Origin: Clusia tigrina
Taxonomy: Eukaryota > Arthropoda > Insecta > Diptera > Clusiidae
Length of the DNA: 64,000 nucleotides
Reading direction: 5' to 3'
Assembly: GCA_920105625.2 (NCBI GenBank)
Contig: OV050030.1
Location: 251,317,889 to 251,381,888, forward strand
The translations under genes and the position numbers were made by a program. Below are positions 40,189-49,033 of this stretch, piece by piece (within the stretch, counting starts at the first letter, position 1; each line of letters opens with the position of its first letter). The notes beneath the pieces were generated by a model. It did not search any database and was not told the origin of the DNA. It saw only the letters and a list, made by a program, of their open reading frames with translations.

Positions 40189-42768
40189 ACTCGAGCCTCT
40201 TGACAATTTAAGTTATCGCTAGAGCTATTCTACCCTTGAGTCCCAAATCAAACACTGATAAAACTTCAAATGGCCCTAACTTCTATACGGTACGTCCTAC
40301 ACCTATCAAAGTTTGCAACATACAAATGCTTGTAACTTTTTACTGGAGCAACGTAAAACCTTGAAATTTTGTAACAATAAAGTACTCGAGCCTTTTGTCA
40401 ATTTAAGCTATCGCTCAAAGCTATGCTACCCTTGAGTCCCAAACCAAACACTTATAAAACTTCAAATGGCCCTAACTTCTACACGGTACGGTCTACACCT
40501 ATCAAAGTTTGCAACATACAAATGCTTGTAACTTTTTACTGGAGCGTCATAAAACCTTGAAATTTTTTAACAATAAAGTACTCGAGCCTCTTGTCAATTT
40601 AAGCTATCGCTCAAAGCTATGCTACCCTTGAGTCCCAAATCAAACACTGATAAAACTTCAAAAGGCCCTAACTTCTATACGGTACGTCCTACACCTATCA
40701 AAGTTTGCAACATACAAATGCTTGTAACTTTTACTGGAGCGTCATAAAACCTTGAAATTTTGTAACAATAAAGTACTCGACCCTCTTGTCAATTTAAGCT
40801 ATCGCTCAAAGCTATGCTACCCTTGAGTCCCAAATCAAACACTGATAAAACTGCAAATGGCCCTAACTTCTATACGGTACGTCCTACACCTATCAAAGTT
40901 TGCAACATATAAATGCTTGTAACTTTTTACTGGAGCGTCATAAAACCTTGAAATTTTGTAACAATAAAGTACTCGAACCTCTTGTCAATTTAAGCCATCG
41001 CTCAAAGCTATGCTACCCTTGAGTCCCAAATCAAACACTGATAAAACTTCAAATGGCCCTAACGTCTATACGGTACGTCCCACACCTATCAAAGTTTGCA
41101 ACATACAAATGCTTGTAACTTTTTACTGGAGCGTCATAAACCCTTGAAATTTTGTAACAATAAAGTACTCGAGCCTCTTGTCAATTTAAGCTATCGCTCA
41201 AAGCTATGCTACCCTTGAGTCCCAAACCAAACACTGATAAAACTTCAAATGGCCCTAACTTCTATACGGTACGTCCTACACCTATCAAAGTTTGCTACAT
41301 ACAAATGCTTGTAACTTTTACTGGAGCGTCATAAAACCTTGAAATTTTGTAACAATAAAGTACTCGAGCCTTTTGTCAATTTAAGTTATCGCTCAAAGCT
41401 ATGCTACCCTTGAGTCCCAAACCAAACACTGATAGAACTTCAAATGGCCCTAACTTCTACACGGTACTTCCTACACCTATCAAAGTTTGCAACATACAAA
41501 TGCTTGTAACTTTTTACTGGAGCGTCATAAAATCTTGAAATTTTTTAACAATAAAGTACTCGAGCCTCTTGTCAATTTAAGTTATCGCTAGAGCTATTCT
41601 ACCCTTGAGTCCCAAATCAAACACTGATAAAACTTCAAATGGCCCTAACCTCTATACGGTACGTCCTACACCTATCAAAGTTTGCAACATACAAATGCTT
41701 AAAAATTTTACTGGAGCGTCATAAAACCTTGAAATTTTGTAACAATAAAGTACTCGAGAATTTTGTAAATTTAAGCTATCGCTCAAAGCTATGCTACCCT
41801 TGAGTCCCAAATCAAACACTGATAAAACTTCAAATTGCCCTAACTTCTACACGGTACGTCCTACACCTATCAAAGTTTGCAAAATACAAATGCTTGTAAC
41901 TTTTTACTGGAGCGTTATAAAACCTTGAAATTTTTTAACACTCGAGCCTCTTGTCAATTTAAGTTATCGCTAGAGCTATTCTACCCTTGAGTCCCAAATC
42001 AAACACTGATAAAACTTCAAATGGCCCTAACTTCTATACGGTACGTCCTACACCTATCAAAGTTTGCAACATACAAATGCTTGTACGTTTTTACTGGAGC
42101 AACGTAAAACCTTGAAATTTTGTAACAATAAAGTACTCGAGCCTTTTGTCAATTTAAGCTATCGCTCAAAGCTATGCTACCCTTGAGTCCCAAACCAAAC
42201 ACTGATAAAACTTCAAATGGCCCTAACTTCTACACGGTACGGTCTACACCTATCAAAGTTTGCAACATACAAATGCTTGTAACTTTTTACTGGAGCGTCA
42301 TAAAACCTTGAAATTTTTTAACAATAAAGTACTCGAGCCTCTTGTCAATTTAAGTTATCGCTAGAGCTATTCTACCCTTGAGCCCCAAATCAAACACTGA
42401 TAAAACTTCAAATGGCCCTAACTTCTATACGGTACGTCCTACACCTATCAAAGTTTGCAACATACAAATGCTTGTAACTTTTTACTGGAGCGTCATAAAA
42501 CCTTGAAATTTTGTAACAATAAAGCACTCGAGCCTCTTGTCAATTTAAGCTATCGCTCAAAGCTATGCTACCCTTGAGTCCCAAATCAAACACTGATAAA
42601 ACTTCAAATGGCCCTAACTTCTATACGGTACGTCCTACACCTATCAAAGTTTGCAACATACAAAAGCTTGTAACTTTTTACTGGAGCGTCATAAAACCTT
42701 GAAATTTTGTAACAATAAAGCACTCGAGCCTCTTGTCAATTTAAGCTATCGCTCAAAGCTATGCTACC
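40189..42768. repeat. Satellite monomers up to the retroelement insertion point
   Basis: The first part repeats 33951-35130. The remainder again contains the GAGAATTTTGTAAATTT monomer (near 41757), the 188-bp monomer (near 41936) and CACGGTACGGTCTACACC. The last two monomers before 42768 are close to consensus, with a shared AAAGCACTCG variant (near 42523 and 42718). The array stops after GCTATGCTACC, inside a monomer. Confidence 0.83.
42764..42768. repeat. Target-site duplication, left copy (CTACC)
   Basis: The last five satellite bases before the element are CTACC, and the first five after it are also CTACC. An uninterrupted monomer reads GCTATGCTACCCTTGAG, so one CTACC was duplicated on insertion. 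Bel/Pao integrases commonly make short duplications of about this size. Confidence 0.93.
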
Positions 42769-43033
42769 TGTAATTATATTTGTAATTATTCTAAAGCTTT
42801 TGTAATTATATTTGTAATTATTTGTTAACAAGATTAAAAATTATTAATTCAAATTTCAATTATATTTGTGGTGTGGTTGGTTTAAATTTCAGTGCCAGCT
42901 TCTTGGTTGTTTAGAATTTGCTGCTTTCTTCCCGGCTGCTCTTCTGCTACTCACTCGTTCGTTAAAAATTACCGGGCGAGTTTGTACTTCGGCGAGACAT
43001 TTTACGGCGAAGACAGTAGCTTTTAGTGCGACA
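42769..43033 (-). repeat. 3' LTR of the Bel/Pao element (265 bp)
   Basis: This segment matches 48764-49028 at 262 of 265 positions by my comparison; differences lie near 42797, 42903 and 42961. On the plus strand it starts TGTAATTAT and ends GTGCGACA, so in the element's direction it starts TGTCGCAC and ends ATTACA. It lies downstream of the integrase frame and next to a purine tract, which makes it the 3' copy. Its first 11 bases in element direction hold the final codons and stop of the pol frame. The A/T-rich end contains a 22-bp direct repeat (42769-42790 and 42801-42822). No clear poly(A) signal is evident. Confidence 0.96.
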
Positions 43034-46000
43034 TCCCACCTCCCGGTGGATTCATACTGGGATCCACGAAACTTAAAGTGGCTAGCTTAGATGCAGGTCG
43101 ACGGATAATACCGCGGCTGGTGCGTACCTCGGCATTCCGGACTTGGCCGTCCTTGGCAGTGAAGACTTCAATTATTCGCTCTTTGACCCATTGGCTTCTA
43201 GGTAAGACAGAATCGCATACAACAACCAGTTGGTCTACTCTTAGTGGTGAGGCTGTACTCCTCCATTTTTGTCGATGCAAAAGTTGTGACAAGTACTCCA
43301 CAATCCACCTTTTCCACAGACGATCCTTCAGGTTCTGCGCAATTCTCCATTGTTTGCGCAGACAGATTTTCTCATCTTCCGGTGCAGGTGTTTGAGTGGA
43401 ATTGAGGCAGCCACTCAAGAAGTGGTTCGGAGTAAGTGGTTCCTCTTCTTCATGGGTTATAGGAAGTTCTGTAAGTGGACGGCTGTTTATTATATTTTCC
43501 GCCTCAATCAGTGCGCTGCGGAAGGTCTCCAAGCGTGGTGCCTCATCCTTCAGGGTTCTCTGTAGCAGGCGTTTCACGCATTGGACAAGCCGCTCCCAAC
43601 AACCTCCAGCGCTAGGATTGGCTGGGCAATTAAAAATCCACTCTATGTTTTCCTTTGACATTGCCCGTCGAACCCGATCTACGTCAAATAAGCGGTTCTC
43701 CTGGCGAAACTCCCTTTGCGCACCTATAAAGTTGGTGCCATTGTCGCTACGAATTCTAATCGGCACACCGCGACGGTTCACAAAATTCCTGAAACAAATT
43801 AAAAATGCATCGGTGGACAGATCTTCTGCCACCTCCAAATGTAGGGCTCGAGTGGTGAGGCAAGTGAATAAAGCCACCCAACGTTTCTCTCGTCTGCGGC
43901 CGATAGCAAAGCAGAATGGTCCACAGTAGTCCACCCCTGAGTAGGTAAAAGGTCGGACGTACGGTGTTAGGCGGTCTGTGGGTAACTGTCCCATAAGTGG
44001 CACAGATGGCTTGGCTCGAGCGGTAATACAAATGACACAATCCCTCTTGATCCTTTTTAATAATGTGCGAGCATGAGGCACCCAGAACTTTTGCCGCATT
44101 TCATTTATTGTTAGGCAGTCGTTCTGGTGATGTCTCTTTTGGTGGTAATGCTTCATTATCAGCTGCGACACGCGATGTTTCTGCGGTAATATTATCGGGC
44201 GTCGGGCTGATTCAGGAATGTAATTAGCGGCGTCGATTCTTCCGTTGACTCTTTGCAGACCATCAGGATACAGCATCGGCGTGAGCTTAAATATGGCACT
44301 GGTCTTTGAAATTCCTGTACTTGCGCGTAGGGCTGACATTTCATCTGCAAATGACTCGTATTGTACGCGACAGCATACAAATTTTTCAGCATCAGAAACT
44401 TCAGCTGCTGTGAGCTCTCCAAACTGACGGGATCTAGATTTGGCGTTGCGAATGAACCGAAATATCCATGCTGTCACCCTCAACGTCTTCATGTAGGATG
44501 AAAACTTGATCAAACTATCAAGAATATTGTCTGTGTTTATTATGTGTAACACCTGACTAACAGCTTCTTCAGATACACAGTGCTCTGAGAGAAGCATCCC
44601 AGCTTCTCGAGGCCAGTGTATTTCTTCTTGGCACAAGAAATCTGGACCCAATATCCAACGGCTGTCTTGCTCTACATACTGTGGCAACTTGGCTCTAGTT
44701 GCATCGTCGGCGACGTTCATCGATGTTGGCATCCAGCGCCATTGCATCGGCGTGGAAGTGGCAAGTATCTCAGCAATACGGTAGGCAACGAATTGCTTAT
44801 ACTTACGGGTTGTGGAACGAAGCCAAAGCAGAATTGTCTTGGAATCGCTCCAAAATGTCGTAGCGTTGATCTTGAAATCATGACAGTCTTCAATCGAAGT
44901 CTTCAGTCGGCTTCCTAGTACGGCCGCTTGCAATTCCAGGCGTGGTACGGTCATACCCTTTGCAGGTGCACATCTCGTTTTGGCAGCAACGAATGCGACT
45001 TCTACCTCGTTTGCTTTGCAAACACGCAAAAAGGCGACTGCTGTAAATGCACTTTCACTAGCATCAACGAATATGTGCAGCTGTATATCATCGGCATTCG
45101 GCAACAAATACGACAAGCAACGCGGGACTGAAAAGTTTTTCACGCCCTGAAAAACGTTCCACCATGCAAACCACTGTTTCTCCAAATCTGATGGCAGCTG
45201 CTCATCCCACTGGATTTTCCGCTTCCACAGCGACTGCAGAAGTAGCTTGGCGAAAATAGTGATGTTGGCTAGAAGGCCAAAGGGGTCGTAAATAGCCATA
45301 ACGATTCCCAGCAACTCTCTCTTAGTCGGTGTTCTCCTGTACTCCAGCACCTGGCGTGGAATTCTATGGAACTTAAAGTGGAATTCAAACCTGTCGACTC
45401 CAGAGTTCCAAAACATACCCAGCACCTTCTCTGTTGTTCGCTGCAGTTCAGTGTTGACAACTTCTTGTTGCTTGACTTGGCTACCATTCAGTTTGACCTG
45501 CAGCTTCTTGCAGTTTGATACGAAATTTCTGAGCGTGAATCCTGCGGCAGCGTTTATCTTCCGGGCCTCAAACATTACCTTCTCGGCCTCCTGTATGTCA
45601 TCAAAACTTATGACCAGGTCATCCACATAGGTGTTGTCAATGATAGCTTTTGCGCCACCTGGCATGTGAGGCAAAAACTGTGCTGCGTTCACGTTTTTTA
45701 TGTATTCTGCACAACACGGCGAACAAATCGCTCCGAAGATCATCGACATCATTGAGTAGACACGGATTGGCTCGGCTGAATTTCCGTCTCTCCAAAGAAA
45801 GCGCTGTGAGTCCTGGTCTTCAGCTCGTATGCGGACTTGTGAGAACATTTCTTGAATATCTCCTGCAACAGCGATACCTCCTTGTCGAAATTTGGTCATG
45901 ATGGCCAAAAGTGGCTGCGCATGCTCAGGACCCTTTAATAATACTGAGTTGAGCGATACGTTAGAAATAGCAGCTGCAGCATCAAAGACGATACGAAGCT

Positions 46001-46238
46001 TATCCGGCTTATGCGGGTTTACTACACCAAAGTGAGGAAGGTACAAGGTTGTAGGACTATGTCTCTCAGCAGCCTCTGGTGACAACAATTTGGCGTACCC
46101 CTTGTCAATGTATTTGGCGACTTCCGTTTTATATCTGGCTGCAAATGCGGCATCCCGGGACATCTTCCCCTCAATATTTAACAGGCGCTGCTTGGCCATA
46201 ACATACTCTGCGGCAGCTTGGTGGCATCGTTGCGCCAT
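43023..46238 (-). CDS. pol: Bel/Pao pol: reverse transcriptase, RNase H, integrase (1071 aa)
   Basis: The protein copies the element's RNA to DNA and integrates it. RT spans about residues 60-330, with GDIQEMF (Asp127) and the YVDD box (Asp206, Asp207). RNase H spans about 385-520, with Asp392, Glu435, Asp465 and Asp511 in the expected order. Integrase has a His699, His704, Cys734, Cys737 zinc site, catalytic Asp770, Asp832 and Glu882, and a C-terminal domain near 1000-1057 of the kind that follows Bel/Pao integrases. No internal stop or visibly missing catalytic residue is seen. The ATG at 46238 is only the first Met of the open frame: residues 1 to about 12 do not look family-like, while residues from about 14 onward do, so translation would normally enter from the Gag-protease frame. 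The stop lies 11 bases inside the 3' LTR. Shorter open frames on both strands across this span are shadows. Confidence 0.93.
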   Translation of the reverse strand: MAQRCHQAAAEYVMAKQRLLNIEGKMSRDAAFAARYKTEVAKYIDKGYAKLLSPEAAERHSPTTLYLPHFGVVNPHKPDKLRIVFDAAAAISNVSLNSVLLKGPEHAQPLLAIMTKFRQGGIAVAGDIQEMFSQVRIRAEDQDSQRFLWRDGNSAEPIRVYSMMSMIFGAICSPCCAEYIKNVNAAQFLPHMPGGAKAIIDNTYVDDLVISFDDIQEAEKVMFEARKINAAAGFTLRNFVSNCKKLQVKLNGSQVKQQEVVNTELQRTTEKVLGMFWNSGVDRFEFHFKFHRIPRQVLEYRRTPTKRELLGIVMAIYDPFGLLANITIFAKLLLQSLWKRKIQWDEQLPSDLEKQWFAWWNVFQGVKNFSVPRCLSYLLPNADDIQLHIFVDASESAFTAVAFLRVCKANEVEVAFVAAKTRCAPAKGMTVPRLELQAAVLGSRLKTSIEDCHDFKINATTFWSDSKTILLWLRSTTRKYKQFVAYRIAEILATSTPMQWRWMPTSMNVADDATRAKLPQYVEQDSRWILGPDFLCQEEIHWPREAGMLLSEHCVSEEAVSQVLHIINTDNILDSLIKFSSYMKTLRVTAWIFRFIRNAKSRSRQFGELTAAEVSDAEKFVCCRVQYESFADEMSALRASTGISKTSAIFKLTPMLYPDGLQRVNGRIDAANYIPESARRPIILPQKHRVSQLIMKHYHQKRHHQNDCLTINEMRQKFWVPHARTLLKRIKRDCVICITARAKPSVPLMGQLPTDRLTPYVRPFTYSGVDYCGPFCFAIGRRREKRWVALFTCLTTRALHLEVAEDLSTDAFLICFRNFVNRRGVPIRIRSDNGTNFIGAQREFRQENRLFDVDRVRRAMSKENIEWIFNCPANPSAGGCWERLVQCVKRLLQRTLKDEAPRLETFRSALIEAENIINSRPLTELPITHEEEEPLTPNHFLSGCLNSTQTPAPEDEKICLRKQWRIAQNLKDRLWKRWIVEYLSQLLHRQKWRSTASPLRVDQLVVVCDSVLPRSQWVKERIIEVFTAKDGQVRNAEVRTSRGIIRRPASKLATLSFVDPSMNPPGGGMSH
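43034..43044 (-). promoter_or_regulatory. Polypurine tract next to the 3' LTR
   Basis: In element direction the 11 bases just before the 3' LTR are GGGAGGTGGGA, all purine. In LTR retrotransposons such a tract resists RNase H and primes plus-strand DNA synthesis. Position and composition fit; the tract also encodes the last glycines of the pol frame. Confidence 0.8.
46178..46238 (-). other. Gag-protease / pol frame overlap, probable frameshift lesion
   Basis: The upstream frame ends with TAA at 46178 while the downstream frame, one register back (-1), is open from at least 46238. Family-like sequence stops in the upstream frame near residue 706 and starts in the downstream frame near residue 14, which places the change close to 46200-46210. 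I see no classic slippery heptamer (X XXY YYZ) in the 61 nt. Bel/Pao elements usually carry a single gag-pol frame, so a one-base deletion is the simplest reading. A programmed -1 shift is possible but not supported. Confidence 0.75.
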
Positions 46239-48325
46239 AATAGACCAACTTCATAGCGTTGGCCGATGTTTTGTGTGGTCTCAATCAATATTTTTCTTGC
46301 TCTGGCGTTCTCATCTGACTCCAGGACTGTGCTGGTGCTGCGGACTCCGAAACTTTCTACAGAAAAGTACTCTTCGACCAATCTGTTCAGTTGTGTTAAA
46401 GTAGATGCTTCTTTGACGTGCAACACCCTTGACATTGAGGTGGTGCTTGAGTGAAGTGGCCCATATGCCACCCAACCCAACATAGTTGCCGCAGCGATAG
46501 GTTGATCTGGACCGGCGGCGACAGTTTTCTCTGACATGCCTAAAAAACTATTATCCAATCCCAGCAGCAGGACCGGCTTGGCGGCTTGGTAGCTGGTGAT
46601 TGGCACATCTGTGAAGTGCCCATGCTGTTGCTTGATGAATGTATGCATTGGTAAATTAAGCTGCATCACGGTGCGTACGTTTCTGAGTGGGTACTCCTGG
46701 CCACCACACTCTGCACGTACGTTCAAGCTTACTTTTTTCGATGGCTCTGTGGTTTGCTTCTCTCCATAGCACTGAAACGTCAGCTGTGCAGTAGGGCCTT
46801 TGAGACCAAGTTGATTTGCGATGGTCTCTTCAAGAAGTGAAACCGAAGAACCTTCATCAAACATCGCAAATACAGGTATGCTACCACCTGGACCAAGCAG
46901 CACCACGGGTAGTATCTTAAATAAGCTTGACTGCTGGTGTTGACGGCAGTTAAGCACATGCTCGACATCCTCTGGTTTCAGCTCTGCTAGCGGCTTAGTT
47001 GTCTGGTGCAGTAAGTTGTGATGCATACGGGTGCATCCATTTATACCACATGCATGCCTTGCCTGGCAACTCAGCACGTTATGCCCTCTTTGCAAGCAGG
47101 CAAAACAAAGGCGGTGACGCTTTACCAAAGTCCATTTGTCATTTGTATTAAGCGCCTTAAATTGACGACATGCGCTCAGTTTGTGGCTCAAATTGCATTG
47201 CACACAACTGAGTTGTTGCTGTTCCACTTGAGATTCGGTGCTATGCAAAACGCGACGTGGAATAGCACCTCGTGATATGGTCTGACGGTTCTGAAGGTTA
47301 CCTTGTTGCACCCCTTGGTGCGGCTGCGGGGGTTGATGTTGGCGCATAGCTGTACTAGCTATGGCTGGCATCAAGCTCACTACCTTTGCGAGTTCACTAA
47401 CCCAGTCGGCAAAGGCTTCAACGGTGGCATAAGGCGTTATATTGGAGGCGTGTCGACTCCATTCATATTGCTTGGTGGGCGGAAGCTTTCCAATAAGCTG
47501 CTCAAGAAGAGTAGGGTTGGCCAAATGGTGATCGCATTTTGCTGACTTAAAAAAGGCGACAATATTTCGGACGCGGTTTGAGAATTCCAACACTTGCTCA
47601 AGTCGATTCTCATAAATCGGTGGGAACTGCTGCACCTTTTGCAGCTGCGAGCGGATCAATAAGTCAGAGCGTCCAAAATTGAACTCTAACTCCTGCATGA
47701 CTTTGGTCACGTCGTCAGGATATATGAGTAGTGACGTCACAGCGCGCTTCGCATTCCCTTGAAGTGCCTTATGCAATCGCATAAGGTTCTGGCGATTATT
47801 ATAACCAAATTCATTGGTCGTGTCTCTGAAGTTGGCTAAAAACAGGGGCCAATCTTCAGGGTTTCCATCGAAAGATGGCAGTGGATATAACTTACCGCCG
47901 GGGCTATCGATAAAAGTCATGACACCATTATACGGCGTCGATGTACTTGGTGGCTGCGATTGCGGCATCTGCTGTGGTTGCTGCGTCGACGTTTGTGGCA
48001 GCGGTGATTGTACACTTTCATGAAAAGAGGATTCATTACACCCAACAACGGATGCACCCTTATCCACTCGAGTGCGAAGTTGTTGAATCTCTATTTGGCC
48101 ACGATGCGTCTCTTTACGTAGTTCGTCAACAGATTCGCGCAGTATATTTATACTGCTGAAAAGCTGCGCCAGTTGTTCACTAGTTACAACTGCTTGCGGC
48201 TGCGCTTGGCCCTGTGTTCCCTCGTTGGCCATTTCTATTACTCTGCTGTCCAATGAATCCGAGCTTTCCTCTCTGTCGTCCACTTTTGCTGATTCTAATT
48301 TTTTTGATTTCGTTCGAGTCAACAT
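46178..48325 (-). CDS. gag: Bel/Pao gag and aspartic protease (715 aa)
   Basis: Gag packages the RNA in virus-like particles in the cytoplasm; the protease processes the polyprotein. Residues about 48-88 look like an amphipathic coiled coil, followed by a Gln/Pro/Ser-rich linker (about 105-132). Residues about 146-320 resemble the Gag domain of Bel/Pao elements (LPSFDGNPEDWPLF). Zinc-binding clusters follow: Cys374-Cys377-His381-Cys386, then a classic knuckle Cys407-Cys410-His415-Cys420, then a Cys426/Cys431/His cluster. The protease active site is in FDEGSSVSLL (Asp490). The Asp-Glu-Gly form, rather than Asp-Ser/Thr-Gly, occurs in this superfamily as I recall it. LGWVAYGP (617-624) is the usual link toward RT. 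The last residues (about 708-715) are out of family register before a stop, and the RT frame begins in the overlap 46178-46238. Confidence 0.92.
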   Translation of the reverse strand: MLTRTKSKKLESAKVDDREESSDSLDSRVIEMANEGTQGQAQPQAVVTSEQLAQLFSSINILRESVDELRKETHRGQIEIQQLRTRVDKGASVVGCNESSFHESVQSPLPQTSTQQPQQMPQSQPPSTSTPYNGVMTFIDSPGGKLYPLPSFDGNPEDWPLFLANFRDTTNEFGYNNRQNLMRLHKALQGNAKRAVTSLLIYPDDVTKVMQELEFNFGRSDLLIRSQLQKVQQFPPIYENRLEQVLEFSNRVRNIVAFFKSAKCDHHLANPTLLEQLIGKLPPTKQYEWSRHASNITPYATVEAFADWVSELAKVVSLMPAIASTAMRQHQPPQPHQGVQQGNLQNRQTISRGAIPRRVLHSTESQVEQQQLSCVQCNLSHKLSACRQFKALNTNDKWTLVKRHRLCFACLQRGHNVLSCQARHACGINGCTRMHHNLLHQTTKPLAELKPEDVEHVLNCRQHQQSSLFKILPVVLLGPGGSIPVFAMFDEGSSVSLLEETIANQLGLKGPTAQLTFQCYGEKQTTEPSKKVSLNVRAECGGQEYPLRNVRTVMQLNLPMHTFIKQQHGHFTDVPITSYQAAKPVLLLGLDNSFLGMSEKTVAAGPDQPIAAATMLGWVAYGPLHSSTTSMSRVLHVKEASTLTQLNRLVEEYFSVESFGVRSTSTVLESDENARARKILIETTQNIGQRYEVGLLWRNDATKLPQSMLWPSSAC

Positions 48326-48763
48326 TTATTTTTCTTTTATATAAGGTCTGTTCAATTTCAACAGCTGCTTGGTTCGGCACTGCAATACCGATCGAAAATT
48401 ATTTGCAGCAGTTTGTTCTGGTAGAATCGATTAATTTTGAAATTAACAGATGTCGGTAATGTTGTTCGTATTTTTTGAAGAAATGGCTGTTGCAAATTAT
48501 CAACCCTTGTTGATGACGTCACAAAAATGTTCTCGGAAGCACTAGCGCTACGAAGGCGAAGTAAGGCAGAATTTGTTATGCGATGGCTTTGACGATGCAA
48601 ACAAATCTTGAAACAGCTCGGCGGTGGCTATTCAAGTCTAGCGATCCTGTAAGTATAATTACCTGAAGCAGTACGGCGGTGACTGCACGGAGTATATTAA
48701 TTCCTAATAATTATCACAATGGCGGTGAAAATGCTGGGTGGCAGCGGAAGAAAGCAAATGTAT
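48326..48763 (-). other. 5' leader of the retroelement (438 bp)
   Basis: Untranslated region between the 5' LTR and the gag start codon at 48325-48323. I could not find a convincing primer-binding site: the bases just inside the LTR in element direction read ATACATTTGCTTTC, with no TGG-starting tRNA complement. A TATATAAAAG string lies about 10 bases upstream of the gag ATG, but a promoter there is not expected for an LTR element. An 80-codon open frame in this span has no recognisable features. Confidence 0.7.
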
Positions 48764-49028
48764 TGTAATTATATTTGTAATTATTCTAAAACTTTTGTAA
48801 TTATATTTGTAATTATTTGTTAACAAGATTAAAAATTATTAATTCAAATTTCAATTATATTTGTGGTGTGGTTGGTTTAAATTTCAGTGCCAGCTTCATG
48901 GTTGTTTAGAATTTGCTGCTTTCTTCCCGGCTGCTCTTCTGCTACTCACTCGTTCATTAAAAATTACCGGGCGAGTTTGTACTTCGGCGAGACATTTTAC
49001 GGCGAAGACAGTAGCTTTTAGTGCGACA
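48764..49028 (-). repeat. 5' LTR of the Bel/Pao element (265 bp)
   Basis: Near-identical copy of the left LTR, placed upstream of the Gag frame in the minus direction, so it should carry the promoter for the genomic RNA. The 22-bp terminal direct repeat is present here too (48764-48785 and 48796-48817). Its outer end (GTGCGACA on the plus strand) abuts satellite sequence directly at 49029. Confidence 0.96.
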
Positions 49029-49033
49029 CTACC
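49029..49033. repeat. Target-site duplication, right copy (CTACC)
   Basis: Five bases immediately after the 5' LTR match the five before the 3' LTR. Sequence then continues CTTGAGTCCC, in the satellite phase expected after GCTATG plus CTACC. Confidence 0.93.

Larger units (their letters stand above)
1..42768. repeat. 196-bp satellite DNA array, left block (~218 monomers)
   Basis: The block is uninterrupted head-to-tail copies of one monomer. The word CAAATCAAACACTG recurs at 1, 197 and 393, giving a 196-bp period, and the phase holds through the block apart from small indels. A consensus copy has about 73 G+C in 196 bases (37%). Most monomers carry one CTCGAG and the words GGTACGTCCTACACC and GTAACTTTTTACTGG. 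Some monomers are 195 bp (one T fewer in the T-run) and some are shorter. All copies have the same orientation. No host gene is visible here: the 60-79 codon open frames on the plus strand are stop-free phases of the repeat and recur with it. The block is cut at 42768 by the retroelement, inside a monomer. A heterochromatic or pericentromeric location is inferred. Confidence 0.98.
42769..49028 (-). mobile_element. Bel/Pao-family LTR retrotransposon inserted in the satellite
   Basis: A complete 6,260-bp element with 265-bp LTRs that begin TG and end CA, on the minus strand. A 5-bp target duplication (CTACC) flanks it. Domain order is Gag with zinc knuckles, aspartic protease, RT with YVDD, RNase H and integrase. 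Integrase lies after RNase H and the RT carries the Bel/Pao signature PHFGVVNP...KLRIVFDA, which separates it from Copia and from typical Gypsy elements. There is no env-like third frame. The Gag-protease and RT-integrase parts are in different registers, so this copy may not make a full polyprotein. The family name within Bel/Pao is not identified. Confidence 0.96.

Noticed and set aside
42866..43090. 74-codon plus-strand frame beginning in the left LTR, with a similar one at 48861-49154
   Set aside because: It lies antisense to the element in its LTR and runs on into pol or satellite. The two versions differ only because the downstream context differs.
46178..46238. Programmed -1 ribosomal frameshift site
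   Set aside because: No slippery heptamer is visible in the overlap, and family-like sequence switches register abruptly. A small indel is simpler.
48326..48350. TATATAAAAG as a promoter for gag
   Set aside because: LTR element RNA starts in the 5' LTR. An A/T-rich string just before the ATG is weak evidence on its own.
43078..48600. Many 60-177 codon frames on both strands inside the retroelement
   Set aside because: They overlap the two long minus-strand frames and show no conserved motifs; they are shadows of gag and pol.
42769..49028. Envelope gene or endogenous retrovirus
   Set aside because: Only gag-protease and RT-integrase frames are present. No third frame, signal peptide or membrane segment lies between integrase and the 3' LTR.
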